Assembly (NCBI RefSeq): GCF_042678045.1
Contig: NZ_JBHUDI010000008.1
Span: 70,437-134,436 of the forward strand
Length of the DNA: 64,000 bases
Direction: 5' to 3'
Source of the DNA: Natrinema amylolyticus_A
GTDB lineage: Archaea > Halobacteriota > Halobacteria > Halobacteriales > Natrialbaceae
Part shown: in pieces, positions 1-8,373 of the stretch
Layout: each line of letters starts with the position of its first letter
Numbering within the stretch: position 1 is the stretch's first letter
Program-made: the position numbers and the translations under genes
Notes under the pieces: model-generated
The model's input: the letters and a program-made list of their open reading frames with translations, nothing else
Database searches by the model: none
Told to the model about the DNA's origin: nothing

Positions 1-105
1 GACCGCTTCCCGACGTTCGGTGGCGACGAAGCGGCTGCGGAAGCGACCGAACAGGACGATCAGCCGAGCGAGGATCAAGCCGAAGAGATCGGCCTGTCGG
101 GCTAA
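1..105 (+). CDS. C-terminal end of an unidentified acidic protein (partial)
   Basis: Only the last 34 codons are in the window; the frame is open from base 1 and stops with TAA at 103-105. The tail is rich in Asp, Glu and Gln and ends in EEIGLSG, the disordered acidic tail common in haloarchaeal cytoplasmic proteins. No domain can be recognised from this much. The next gene starts 3 bp downstream, so the two are probably co-transcribed. Confidence 0.6.
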   Translation, partial: DRFPTFGGDEAAAEATEQDDQPSEDQAEEIGLSG

Positions 106-107
106 CG

Positions 108-374
108 ATGCCGTCGCCACACTCGCTCTTTCGGACGGTCGTCGATGCAAACGTACCGCGTCAGACCCGAAAGACTGCCATCGATGAGCTTGCCACGGCG
201 GAGGCAACGACGCAACTCCGGGTCATCGCAGTCACGAGCGGGCTCGCCGGCCCGTATCGCCGGCAGGCGCTGTCCGCACTCGGCCAGTGTGGGGCAACCG
301 ATATGCTCGAGCGACTCGCTGACGACTCGAGCCTTCACCGCTCTCTTCGGAAACAGGCCAAAGTGTTAGCGTAG
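108..374 (+). CDS. Small conserved-type haloarchaeal protein of unknown function
   Basis: An 88-aa protein beginning MPSPHSLFRTVVDANVP, with ATG 3 bp after the stop of the preceding frame, so it is likely the last gene of an operon. It is mostly helical in composition, with alternating Ala/Leu stretches that could form one or two HEAT-like helical pairs (residues about 20-85), but no motif allows a function to be assigned. Third-position GC is high, as expected for a real haloarchaeal gene. Two other frames are also open here, but this one fits the operon spacing best. Confidence 0.6.
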   Translation: MPSPHSLFRTVVDANVPRQTRKTAIDELATAEATTQLRVIAVTSGLAGPYRRQALSALGQCGATDMLERLADDSSLHRSLRKQAKVLA

Positions 375-469
375 TCATACTTACTGCGACTTTCTTTTGT
401 CGTGTCGTAGCTGGTTAGTCTGCAGACAGCATTCGCTGCACCGCCACAGCCGAGAGAACACGTGAGGTA

Positions 470-579
470 ATACTGCCGGACAAAACGGTTCATACATCGA
501 TCGCACTCGAGACGCTGTCGCCGACGGCGACAGCCGCCGGGACGCGATCGAGCATTCACTGACTTTTGTCCGGTAGTAT
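470..579. repeat. 110-bp MITE-like palindromic element with 16-bp terminal inverted repeats
   Basis: The ends ATACTGCCGGACAAAA (470-485) and TTTTGTCCGGTAGTAT (564-579) are inverted copies with one mismatch. Inside, GCTGTCGCC and GGCGACAGC form a second inverted pair around GAC, and CGATCGC/GCGATCG form a third, so most of the element can fold into one long stem. There is no coding capacity. This architecture fits a non-autonomous miniature inverted-repeat element mobilised by an IS transposase encoded elsewhere; no other copy was seen in this window. Confidence 0.6.
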
Positions 580-598
580 ACGCATCACTGACACAGCG

Positions 599-1846
599 TC
601 ACCCGAGATGTGCAGGTTCAGATGCGGTTCGGCGCTGCCCCCGCGACTCTGAACAGCCGGTGAGGAGTCGCTCAGCAACTCGCCGCGCACCGATGACGTT
701 CCGAGCCAGGGGTCCGACCGTCGTCTCCGCGAGCATTCCCGAGACAGACACCCTCGAGTCGGCACCGTCAGTTCGTCGCCAGGCGAGTGTCCGATCGTTG
801 AGGACGGGAAAGCCGTTTGCACCGCGCTCGAGACCGAGCGTCTCGGCGACCTGGCTGACCAGCGGATGATCGGGTGCCGGCTCGAGGCCCGTCGCGAGCA
901 GGACCTGGACGGTCGCTGTGGACCGCCCATCGGCAAACCGGACGAGCAAGCCATCACCGGTGGCGTGAGCACACGAAATCTCGCCGATTCGAACCGCGAG
1001 GTCGCCACGGTTGCAGGCATCGGTCAGTCGGTCCATGACGTAGGGAGGAATCGTCGCGTCGTTCCTGACGTTCCGAATTCGGTCGTGTCGCGCCTGAGAA
1101 CCAGCCGGGAGCGTGTGGATATGGGTCTCGATATGACCCCAGTTAATCCACTGGGGGTCGGCCTCCGGGAGTGCTGTCTCCAGGTCGTGGCGAGAGAGCA
1201 GCGTGACGTGTGTCTGTTCCGCGAAGCGACACGCGAGCTGTGCAGCCGTAATGCCGCCACCGACGACGATCGTCCGGCCATCAAACGCTGTCGCCGCCGT
1301 CGGATCGAACCCTTCCTCCCAGACGTGGGTGAGGGCCGCGTCGTCTGGCATGGGAGTCGTCCACTCCGGGTACGTCGGTTGCGGGCCGAGACCGAGAGCA
1401 AGAACGACACGACGAGTGTCAAACGCCCTCTCGTCCGTCTCGACCCGCAGGGACTCCCCGTGGTCCGGCTCCGTAATCGCACTCACTGTTCCCTGAACGT
1501 GACAGTCCGCAAGGTCGCGACGGTCGATGACGTATCTGGCATGATCGAGAAAGAGCTCGAGGGTGGGCCGGTTCGGATAGTCCTCAGTTGCGACGAGTTC
1601 GTCCCCCCGACCGTGTCCCGTTGCGAACGTCTCGAGCGAGAACGGTTCGGTGTCGATGTGATGGACGAACGACGACCGGAGCGTCCGCATGCCACACTGT
1701 CGTGCTTTGGTGGCAAACGATGCGAGCAACGCATCGCGGGGATCGACGATCCGGAGTTCGTCGTGGGTGTAGCCGCCGCTATCGATGAGGTAGTTTGCGA
1801 GACAGGTGCCGTGAACGCCGCCGCCGACGATGACGTATTCGTACAT
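599..1846 (-). CDS. FAD/NAD(P)-binding monooxygenase-like protein (lysine/ornithine N-hydroxylase-like)
   Basis: A 415-aa flavoprotein. The N-terminus has a Rossmann FAD motif (VIVGGGVHG, residues about 5-13) and a second dinucleotide-binding motif appears near residue 195 (TIVVGGGITAAQLA). This two-Rossmann layout is that of the SidA/IucD/PvdA class of NADPH-dependent amine N-hydroxylases and related FAD oxidoreductases, usually 400-450 aa, so the length fits. It starts 36 bp after the znuB-like permease on the same strand, which makes it the fifth gene of the metal-uptake operon. A role in making or modifying a metal-binding small molecule is attractive but is inference; it could also be a generic FAD oxidoreductase. 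Confidence 0.75.
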   Translation of the reverse strand: MYEYVIVGGGVHGTCLANYLIDSGGYTHDELRIVDPRDALLASFATKARQCGMRTLRSSFVHHIDTEPFSLETFATGHGRGDELVATEDYPNRPTLELFLDHARYVIDRRDLADCHVQGTVSAITEPDHGESLRVETDERAFDTRRVVLALGLGPQPTYPEWTTPMPDDAALTHVWEEGFDPTAATAFDGRTIVVGGGITAAQLACRFAEQTHVTLLSRHDLETALPEADPQWINWGHIETHIHTLPAGSQARHDRIRNVRNDATIPPYVMDRLTDACNRGDLAVRIGEISCAHATGDGLLVRFADGRSTATVQVLLATGLEPAPDHPLVSQVAETLGLERGANGFPVLNDRTLAWRRTDGADSRVSVSGMLAETTVGPLARNVIGARRVAERLLTGCSESRGQRRTASEPAHLG

Positions 1847-1882
1847 TCGATTTCGTCCAATGATCGGTGGATCGTCTGTGTG

Positions 1883-2947
1883 CTACTGTTCCTCCTCGCC
1901 GCCGTCAGCCTCGAGGGCATCCCTGGAACGGTCGGCTCGACATCGATTCGACGCCCTCAGCGCACGAAACGGAGCGTCAGCAGGGAGCTTTCGAGCAATG
2001 AGGACGACTGCATACACCGCAATCGCCGTGACGACGATCGAGCCGCCAGCGGCGATACCGTAGACGTACGAGAGGGTGACGCCGGCAACTGCCGCGAACT
2101 CGGCAGCGAGTATTGCGAGGAGAATCGAGTGCGTGAAACTCCGGGCGACGAGCGCCGCGGCGGCAACCGGAACGACAAGCATCGCTGCCACGAGGATGAC
2201 GCCCATTATCTGCATCGCACTGACCACGACCAGCGCCGTGAGAACGACCATGAGTCGTTTGTAGCGTCTGACACCGAGTCTCGCCGCACGGGCAGCCGTG
2301 GCGTCGAAGGTGACGTACAGCAGTGGCCGGTACGCCAGCGTGACAACCCCGCCGACGAGGAGACACATGAAGACGAGATACCCGACGTCTCCTTTCGACA
2401 CGGTCGCTAGACTCCCGAACAGGTAGGCGTCGATCCCGACGGCGATACCGCCGTCGGTCGCCGTGATGAGAATGCTTCCGACTGCGAACCCGCCGGTCAA
2501 TACGATCGCCAGCGACGTGTCGGTGTACGCACCGGCGTATTCGATCAGTAACTCGACGAGCAGTGCCGTGACGACCGCGACGACGAACGCGGTGAGCAGC
2601 GGCGACAGCGACAGCGCGAACGTCGCGTTGAGGAACAGGCCGACGGCGACGCCGGCGAAGGCGGTGTGTGCGAGCGTATCGCCGATCATCGAGATCTCTC
2701 GATGCACGAGGAAGGTGCCGACGAGCGGCCCGATCACGGCGACACAGACGGCGGCGAGGTACGCTCGCTGCATGTAGGGATAGCCGAGCATCGGGATGCC
2801 GAGGCTCTCAGCGAGGACGTCCATCACTGCGCCGTAGCCGTCCTCGAGGAACCACTCGAAGAGGCCACTCAGTTCCCCGAGGAGCCAGCCGAGCGTTGCC
2901 GTACTCTCGACCGTCATCTCAGGGATGGGAGATGGTTGTGGGGTCAT
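1883..2947 (-). CDS. znuB: Zinc/manganese-type ABC transporter permease (ABC-3 family, ZnuB-like)
   Basis: A 354-aa integral membrane protein with about eight or nine hydrophobic helices. Diagnostic ABC-3 stretches are LVHREISMIGDTLAHTAFAG (about residues 78-98) and MGVILVAAMLVVPVAAAAL (about 265-283). It forms the membrane channel for divalent metal import. The N-terminal 60 residues before the first helix are longer than in bacterial ZnuB and contain an amphipathic stretch. It begins 2 bp after the end of the ATPase gene, in one operon with the binding protein. Zinc is the likeliest substrate from the His-rich binding protein, but manganese, iron or nickel cannot be excluded. Confidence 0.88.
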   Translation of the reverse strand: MTPQPSPIPEMTVESTATLGWLLGELSGLFEWFLEDGYGAVMDVLAESLGIPMLGYPYMQRAYLAAVCVAVIGPLVGTFLVHREISMIGDTLAHTAFAGVAVGLFLNATFALSLSPLLTAFVVAVVTALLVELLIEYAGAYTDTSLAIVLTGGFAVGSILITATDGGIAVGIDAYLFGSLATVSKGDVGYLVFMCLLVGGVVTLAYRPLLYVTFDATAARAARLGVRRYKRLMVVLTALVVVSAMQIMGVILVAAMLVVPVAAAALVARSFTHSILLAILAAEFAAVAGVTLSYVYGIAAGGSIVVTAIAVYAVVLIARKLPADAPFRALRASNRCRADRSRDALEADGGEEEQ

Positions 2948-2949
2948 GG

Positions 2950-3723
2950 TCAGTGGTCGTGGTGGACGACGTGCTGGTCAGTGCCGTACGCTGCCGCAAG
3001 GGCATCGGTCGCGACGAAGTCGTCCGGATCGCCGTCGAAATACAGCCGGCGATTGAGACATGCGATCTCGGTCGCGTACGTCGTAACGACACCGATGTCG
3101 TGTTCGATGAGGATGATCGTCAGCCCGGTCGCGTTGAGCGTATGAAGGAGATGATAGAACTCCTCCCGGGACTCCGCGTCCACGCCGACGGTCGGCTCGT
3201 CGAGGACCAAGAGATCTGCCTCCGAAGCCAGCGCACGGGCGATGAAAACCCGCTGGCGCTGGCCACCGGAGAGCCGGCCGACGCGCCGCGAGGCGAGATC
3301 CGTGATGCCGACCCGGTCCATCGCTTCGTCGATCGCGCGGCGGTCCGCCCCCGAAAACCGGCCGACGAGTCGATGGGGGTATCGCCCCATCGCGACCGCT
3401 TCGCGCACCGTCACCGGCATATCGCGTGCCGTCTCGGTGACGTTCTGTGCGACGTATCCGAGTCGCTCGCCGTCGGCGAACTCGTGTGCCGGGTCGCCGA
3501 AGAGCGTTACCGATCCTGTCTCCGGCCGTTTGAGGCCGAGCATCAGCTCGAGAAGTGTACTCTTGCCGCTCCCGTTCGGGCCGACCAGGCCGAGAAACGT
3601 TCCCGGTTCGACGTCGATCGAGACGTCCTCGAGGACCGGCCGCTCACCGTAGCGAAACGTCACCCCGTCGACGCTAATGATCGGATCTGCTGGGTGCCGT
3701 TCGGTCGCTGTGTCGGGTGTCAT
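2950..3723 (-). CDS. znuC: Metal ABC transporter ATP-binding protein (ZnuC-like)
   Basis: A 257-aa ATPase beginning MTPDTATERHPADP. It shows Walker A (GPNGSGKST), signature (LSGGQRQR), Walker B (LLVLDEPTVGVD) and the switch His (LIEHDIG). The frame stays open further upstream, but I chose the ATG at 3723 because its A-T-G shares bases with the TGA of the preceding 73-aa ORF (ATGA overlap), the same coupling seen between znuA and that ORF. It energises uptake through the permease encoded just downstream. Confidence 0.9.
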   Translation of the reverse strand: MTPDTATERHPADPIISVDGVTFRYGERPVLEDVSIDVEPGTFLGLVGPNGSGKSTLLELMLGLKRPETGSVTLFGDPAHEFADGERLGYVAQNVTETARDMPVTVREAVAMGRYPHRLVGRFSGADRRAIDEAMDRVGITDLASRRVGRLSGGQRQRVFIARALASEADLLVLDEPTVGVDAESREEFYHLLHTLNATGLTIILIEHDIGVVTTYATEIACLNRRLYFDGDPDDFVATDALAAAYGTDQHVVHHDH

Positions 3724-3941
3724 CGCATTTCCTCGAGATCGACGAACGACTCGCCGTGTGCCGTTATCCATGCTGTCGTCCGATACGGGACGGCCACATC
3801 AGGGGGAAAGATGGTACAGGCTGCCTGCGCTCCTGATCCGACGACGACCGCCAGCAGTCCCGAGCGCGACGGATCGATCGCGCCCGGTGCTGCCGAGCCG
3901 GTCCACTTCGGTTCGTGGTCGGTCGAGATTGGGTCACTCAT
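3720..3941 (-). CDS. Small protein of unknown function inside the metal-uptake operon
   Basis: A 73-aa protein beginning MSDPISTDHEPKW. It is coupled by ATGA overlaps to znuA upstream (start at 3941) and znuC downstream (stop at 3720), which is strong evidence that it is translated. Its middle (SGLLAVVVGSGAQAACTIFP) is mildly hydrophobic, and it contains His and one Cys. No signal peptide or family is recognisable. The position between binding protein and ATPase suggests an accessory role in metal uptake, but nothing in the sequence proves it. Confidence 0.65.
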   Translation of the reverse strand: MSDPISTDHEPKWTGSAAPGAIDPSRSGLLAVVVGSGAQAACTIFPPDVAVPYRTTAWITAHGESFVDLEEMR

Positions 3942-5401
3942 CGCGCGTCGAGAGCCTCCGTCAGCGTTTCGAGATTGATGTTCTCCATGATTTCGACGTA
4001 CCCCCAGCCGTCATCGGCCCACTCCTGGGTCTGGCCGGGGATCGGCGTCAGTGGGAGCACGTCGGTCGCATCCGTCTCTTCGACGAGTTGCTCCGCTGCC
4101 GTCTGTGATTCGAGCGGGTCCGCACAGACGTACTCGAGATCGTGGTCGGCGATGATCTCCTGGGCCCGCTCGATGTCCCGTGGTGTGGGCTGGTCGTCCG
4201 GGGAGAGACCGGTGAGCGTCTGCACGTCGAAGCCGTATCGCTGTCCGAGATACTGGAAGGCGTCGTGCCCGGCGACGAACACGACGTCTTTGGACACGTC
4301 CTGCAGTTCGGACTGGAACGTCTCGTCGAGTTCGTCCAGTCTGGCGCTGTACGCGTCGGCGTTTTCGGTGTACGCCGAGGCATTGTCACTATCGACGTCA
4401 GCGAAGCTGTCACGGACGGTCTCGACCGCCTGCTTGGCTCGCGTCGGGTCGAGCCAGAAGTGCGGATCGCGACCGCCAGCGTGGTCGTGATCGTGACCGT
4501 CATCGTCGTCTGCGTGTGCTTCCTCGTCATCACCGGCGTGGTCGTGGTCGTCCTCGGTTCCGTGCTCGTGGTCGTGCTCGCCGTCATCACGAGAGACACC
4601 CTCCGCTAGCACTGTGACAGACGACCCGGTGTCACCGGTAAGCTCGAGCGTGACAGTCCCGGTTTCGGTGTGAACCACGTCGTACGCCTCGATACCGTCG
4701 CAGTTCTCGACGCCGTGTGCTTCGTGAACTACGGAGCCAGAAACCGGGCGGACCGCGTCGTGGGTATCCGTAAAGAACGCATACTCACCGCCCCCATCGG
4801 CTTCGAAGGCAACGTAGCCGGTCGCTTCGGGAAGCTCGACGGCGTACGGCTGGTGAGTTTGTGAGAACGTCGCCGCGTCCGCTGCAGACGGCGCCGCGGT
4901 GAGTGGGTCCATGTCGTCGTCTTCCATGTGGCCACACGCGTGAGAGACTGCGTGACTGTCGAGGGGGTCGTCACTGTGTGCTTCGTCGTGGTCGTGGTCC
5001 GCTTCTTCCTCGTGGTCGTGACCGCCCTCGGCGAGGGTTATCCCCTCGCCAACGGCCACCGTTTGCACGTCGGCACCATCGTCTCGAAGGCTCTGGACGA
5101 GGTCGTCAGCCCAGGGCTGGAACCCCTCCGTCCCGTGGATGAACAGATCGGACTCGAGAACCGTCCCCTGAACCTTCGGGCCCGGTTCCCACCCGTGTCC
5201 GTGCTGTCCGATCGGGACGAGCGTCTCTGCGGTAGCAGTGTCGCCCGCGACCTCGTTCGCAAAATCACCGAACACGAAAAACGATGACTGGGCTACCGTC
5301 CCGTCACTACCGGAATTATCCGAGAGACATCCTGCGATCGTCCCAAACGTGGCTGCTCCAAGGCCCGTTGCAATAACTCGTCGGCGGGTATGTTGCGACA
5401 T
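3938..5401 (-). CDS. znuA: Zinc-type ABC transporter substrate-binding lipoprotein with large His-rich insertion (ZnuA-like)
   Basis: A 487-aa exported protein. The N-terminus MSQHTRRRVIATGLG has a twin-arginine motif and a lipobox (TIAGC, Cys about residue 25), so it is probably Tat-exported and lipid-anchored. Family landmarks are GHGWEPGP near 70 and DPHFWLDP near 292. Bacterial ZnuA proteins are about 300 aa; the excess is a block at about 128-288 made of two His/Asp/Glu-rich stretches enclosing a beta-rich segment of about 110 residues (contains HACGHME and TDTHDAVRPV). The His-rich loops fit zinc capture. It is first in the operon, 20 bp downstream of a perfect dyad. Confidence 0.9.
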   Translation of the reverse strand: MSQHTRRRVIATGLGAATFGTIAGCLSDNSGSDGTVAQSSFFVFGDFANEVAGDTATAETLVPIGQHGHGWEPGPKVQGTVLESDLFIHGTEGFQPWADDLVQSLRDDGADVQTVAVGEGITLAEGGHDHEEEADHDHDEAHSDDPLDSHAVSHACGHMEDDDMDPLTAAPSAADAATFSQTHQPYAVELPEATGYVAFEADGGGEYAFFTDTHDAVRPVSGSVVHEAHGVENCDGIEAYDVVHTETGTVTLELTGDTGSSVTVLAEGVSRDDGEHDHEHGTEDDHDHAGDDEEAHADDDDGHDHDHAGGRDPHFWLDPTRAKQAVETVRDSFADVDSDNASAYTENADAYSARLDELDETFQSELQDVSKDVVFVAGHDAFQYLGQRYGFDVQTLTGLSPDDQPTPRDIERAQEIIADHDLEYVCADPLESQTAAEQLVEETDATDVLPLTPIPGQTQEWADDGWGYVEIMENINLETLTEALDAR

Positions 5402-5420
5402 CTGTTGCTAAATCTTTGGC

Positions 5421-5440
5421 CATAGCTAATAATAGCTATG
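5421..5440. promoter_or_regulatory. Perfect 8-bp dyad in the znuA promoter (candidate metal-regulator operator)
   Basis: CATAGCTA (5421-5428), a 4-bp AT spacer and TAGCTATG (5433-5440) form a perfect inverted repeat 20 bp upstream of the znuA start. In largely leaderless haloarchaeal transcripts this is where a TATA box lies, and the dyad is AT-rich enough to overlap one. A bound repressor would block the basal factors. The divergently oriented NikR-type gene at 5811 is an obvious candidate for binding here, but that is inference. Confidence 0.5.
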
Positions 5441-5505
5441 ATAGTGTATAGTCGACTTAATAAAATTGGCCAGTATTAGTTGCCGAGTTATCAACAGAGG
5501 TGTAA

Positions 5506-5748
5506 GCCATTGTTACCTTCTTTCGTCGGAGAACTGGTGACCGCCTCGACAGCATCGGGTTCGGCCTCGCTGCGTTACTGACAAGCCTACCAGCACTCAA
5601 ACCCGACTGCGATCCACTGGTCAAGAGACATCCCAACGATTGTGATGGTGAGACAGAACGGTCAGCAGACGCAGTCGACAGCTCGCCGCTCACGCTGTGG
5701 ACTAACTCGGGGTGTGACAGTTGGAGACACGACGATAACGGTTGTTAA
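5506..5748 (+). pseudogene. Open frame without a start codon between znuA and nikR (possible gene fragment)
   Basis: Eighty codons are open from just after TAA at 5503-5505 to TAA at 5746-5748, with no ATG, GTG or TTG near the front. The translated stretch contains SIGFGLAALLTSLPALKP, which looks like part of a real protein with a hydrophobic segment, and a Cys-containing tail. It may be the remnant of a gene that lost its start. The rest of the 5402-5810 intergenic region holds the znuA dyad and presumably the nikR promoter. Confidence 0.25.
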
Positions 5749-5810
5749 TACCACAACGGGGGTGTCGTCATACTCAGGACTCTTGGTCCGGGCTGACGAA
5801 AAGAGAGACA

Positions 5811-6206
5811 ATGCGAACGAGTTTCAATATTCCAGATGAGCTTCTCGAAGAGTTCGACCAGGTCTGGCAGGACGAAGGGATCGACAATCGGTCACGGGCA
5901 GTCCGGGAAGCGATGCAGGAGTACATCGAGTCGCATTCGCAGCTCGAAGAGTTGACCGGAAACGTGGTTGCACTCGTGGCCTTCGATTATCGGCATCACG
6001 AGGTCATAAAGGACCTCCACAGTGTTCAACACGAATATCAAGACGTGATTCTCAATACGAGCCATACCCATCAAGGTGAGTGGTGTCTCGAATCCCTATT
6101 CTGTCGAGGCACCGTGGAGCGGGTTCGAGAGCTGAGTTATCAGCTTCGGGACTTCGATGGAGTGCATCGGGTGAAACTCATGGTTCTCCGGGACAGCAAT
6201 AGGTGA
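5811..6206 (+). CDS. nikR: NikR-type nickel/metal-responsive regulator (CopG family)
   Basis: A 131-aa protein starting MRTSFNIPDE, a ribbon-helix-helix DNA-binding domain (residues 1-50), followed by an ACT-like metal-sensing domain. The ligands of NikR's high-affinity Ni site are all present: His in VQHEYQ, the two His of SHTH and Cys in EWCLE. Length matches the family (about 130-140 aa). I start at 5811 because the upstream extension does not match the family. It lies divergently from the metal-uptake operon, so it may regulate that operon, itself, or a nickel transporter elsewhere. The intact Ni site makes nickel the expected signal even though the neighbouring transporter looks zinc-like. 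Confidence 0.88.
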   Translation: MRTSFNIPDELLEEFDQVWQDEGIDNRSRAVREAMQEYIESHSQLEELTGNVVALVAFDYRHHEVIKDLHSVQHEYQDVILNTSHTHQGEWCLESLFCRGTVERVRELSYQLRDFDGVHRVKLMVLRDSNR

Positions 6207-6261
6207 ATTCCCACTCGAGACCAATCTGTCACCGGAACGGCCATCTACCGGCCGTATCGTA

Positions 6262-8373
6262 TCACGCCGGATTCCGTTGTGTCGTGGTCACTTCAAATCG
6301 TGCGCCCCCATCCTCGCTTTCGGTCACATCGACCCTCCAGCCATGGGCTTCGGCGATGCCTTTGACGATTGCGAGGCCAAAACCCGTTCCGTCACTCGTC
6401 GTCGAGTAGCCGTGATCGAATATTGCCTCGCGTATCGCACGTGGGATCCCAGGTCCGTCATCGGCGACGTAAAACCCGTCACGGCCCTCGAGCCGGCCGA
6501 TACGGATCGTCACGTCGTCGCCGCCGTGGACCAGCGCGTTCGAGAGGAGATTCTCGACCAACTGCCGCAGCCGAGCCTCGTCGCCATCGACGCGATAGTC
6601 CGCGAGCGCGATGTCGATGGTCGCGTGGTCACTCGGAATCGTCTCACAGACCGACTCGAGTAGCGTCCGCAAGACGATCGGCTGAGTCTCGTCGACCTGC
6701 TGGCCGTTGCGTGCGAGCATCAGCAGATCGTCGATGAGCGCGTTCATCCGTTTGTGAGCAGCCTCGACACGATCGAAATCGTCCGATGCACCGCTCTCAC
6801 GGCCAAGTTCGAGCGCGGCCTGGGCGACTGTCAGTGGGTTCCGGAGGTCGTGACTGACGACGGAGGCGAACTCCTCGAGACGAGCGTTGGACCGCTGGAG
6901 TTCGCGTTCGCGTTCTTTGCGCTCTGTGATGTCCTGAAACGCGCCGCGGGCACCGATAAGAGTGCCATCGTCGTCTTCCCACGGCGTTCCCAGCGTTCGA
7001 ACCCAGCGTTGCTCATCAGTGACCGTGACGATCCGTAGCTCCAGATCGTAGCCCTCTCCTGTCGTCTGCAATCGTTCGAACGCTTCGGTGATCGTCGCTC
7101 TGTCACGCGGGTGATAGAAGTCGATGCCGTCCTCGGTCGTCGGCTCGTACTCGGCTGGCAGTCCGTGAATGCGATAGACTTCGTCCGTCCATCGCATCGT
7201 CTCCGTCCGGAAATCGACTTCCCAGCCGCCGATATCCGCGACGGTCTGGATCTGTCTGAGAAACTCCCGCTTTTGCTCGAGTTCCTGGGCTCGCCGTTTG
7301 TGTTCGGTGATGTTTCGTCCTTCGGTGACGAGTAGGACGACCTCGTCCCGTTCGTCCGTGATCGGTCGAATCGAGAAGTCGATGATAACGGTTTCATCGG
7401 CACCCTGTACTTCGACGTCGTAGCGGACGAACTCGCCAGTTGCAGCCGACCTGACGGCGTCTTTCAGCTGCGTCTGCGTGCGCTCGTCTAACTGCCACCA
7501 GTACGTGTCCCATATCGGCTGGCCGATGACCGCCTCACGCTCGAGCCCGCCGAATTCGAGCGCGGATTCGTTGGCCTCGAGCAGTATCCCGTCGGTGTCC
7601 ATCAACCCGATATACTGGTACGTCTGGTTGAATATGGCGTCGTACCGGCGTTCACGATCTCTCTGCGCGGAGATATTACGCGTCGCTCCGACGAGTTTCT
7701 CGACGGAGCCATCGATGATAACGGGGGCAATCCGCGTCTCCCAGTAGGGCCCTTCGTTGGGAACCGAGACGAGTTCTTCGTATTCGATCGGTTCACGCCG
7801 GGCGACACACTCGCGGTACTTCTCGAGAATCATCGCCCCCTCTTCGAGACCGAAGACGTCTCGTAACCCCCGTCCACTGAGTTCGTCGCTGGTAAGCCCC
7901 GTATGGCGTTCGTAGGCAGGATTGACGCGTTCGAGCCGGAACTCGTCTTCGCCCTCGTCGAGATCGATGAGAAAGAGCGCATCCTGTGTGTTCTCGAACA
8001 ACGTTTCCGCGAGTTCGACTCGTTCCTCGTGTACCTTGCGCGCAGTGATTTCGCGGGCAAGTATCGTGAGACCGTCCCCAGCGGCGTACATAGTCACTTC
8101 GATCCACACGTCGACCGGCTCGCGGAGTCGCGTTTCGAACGAGTGTGTGTCCTGTGTTTCGATGGCGTCCCGGCAGTGTGACTCGAACGCGGCCCCGCGA
8201 AAAGCTTGAACGGCGTCCCACACGATTTCACCTTCGATGTCAGCGGCTGAGATGCCAGTCCACTCAGCTATCCGTTCGTTCCAGTACGTAACGCGTCCCT
8301 CGGTATCCACTGCACAGCACGCATCCGAGATCCGCTCGATCAGGTGCTCGTATTTCGCTCGGTCATCAATCAT
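6262..8373 (-). CDS. Multi-PAS-domain sensor histidine kinase
   Basis: A 703-aa soluble sensor kinase without membrane helices. Four PAS/PAC units can be followed from the N-terminus (about 5-120, 125-245, 250-365, 375-490), then the dimerisation/phosphoacceptor H-box with FASVVSHDLRNPL near 505 and the catalytic domain with an N-box (LVENLLSNALVHGG), G1 (VADDGPGIP) and G2 (GTGFGLAIVKGIAEAHG). It would sense intracellular cues, possibly redox or light, through PAS cofactors, but no binding residue is diagnostic. No canonical response regulator gene is adjacent; the nearest receiver domain is in the HTH-receiver protein at 9180. Confidence 0.92.
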   Translation of the reverse strand: MIDDRAKYEHLIERISDACCAVDTEGRVTYWNERIAEWTGISAADIEGEIVWDAVQAFRGAAFESHCRDAIETQDTHSFETRLREPVDVWIEVTMYAAGDGLTILAREITARKVHEERVELAETLFENTQDALFLIDLDEGEDEFRLERVNPAYERHTGLTSDELSGRGLRDVFGLEEGAMILEKYRECVARREPIEYEELVSVPNEGPYWETRIAPVIIDGSVEKLVGATRNISAQRDRERRYDAIFNQTYQYIGLMDTDGILLEANESALEFGGLEREAVIGQPIWDTYWWQLDERTQTQLKDAVRSAATGEFVRYDVEVQGADETVIIDFSIRPITDERDEVVLLVTEGRNITEHKRRAQELEQKREFLRQIQTVADIGGWEVDFRTETMRWTDEVYRIHGLPAEYEPTTEDGIDFYHPRDRATITEAFERLQTTGEGYDLELRIVTVTDEQRWVRTLGTPWEDDDGTLIGARGAFQDITERKERERELQRSNARLEEFASVVSHDLRNPLTVAQAALELGRESGASDDFDRVEAAHKRMNALIDDLLMLARNGQQVDETQPIVLRTLLESVCETIPSDHATIDIALADYRVDGDEARLRQLVENLLSNALVHGGDDVTIRIGRLEGRDGFYVADDGPGIPRAIREAIFDHGYSTTSDGTGFGLAIVKGIAEAHGWRVDVTESEDGGARFEVTTTQRNPA

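Noticed and set aside
866..2410. Plus-strand frame of 514 codons across the flavoprotein and permease
   Set aside because: It is antisense to two recognised families with proper motifs; the Arg-rich composition shows it is a shadow frame.
5457..5693. Minus-strand 78-codon frame upstream of znuA
   Set aside because: It is Ser-rich and antisense to a better plus-strand fragment; no promoter fits it.
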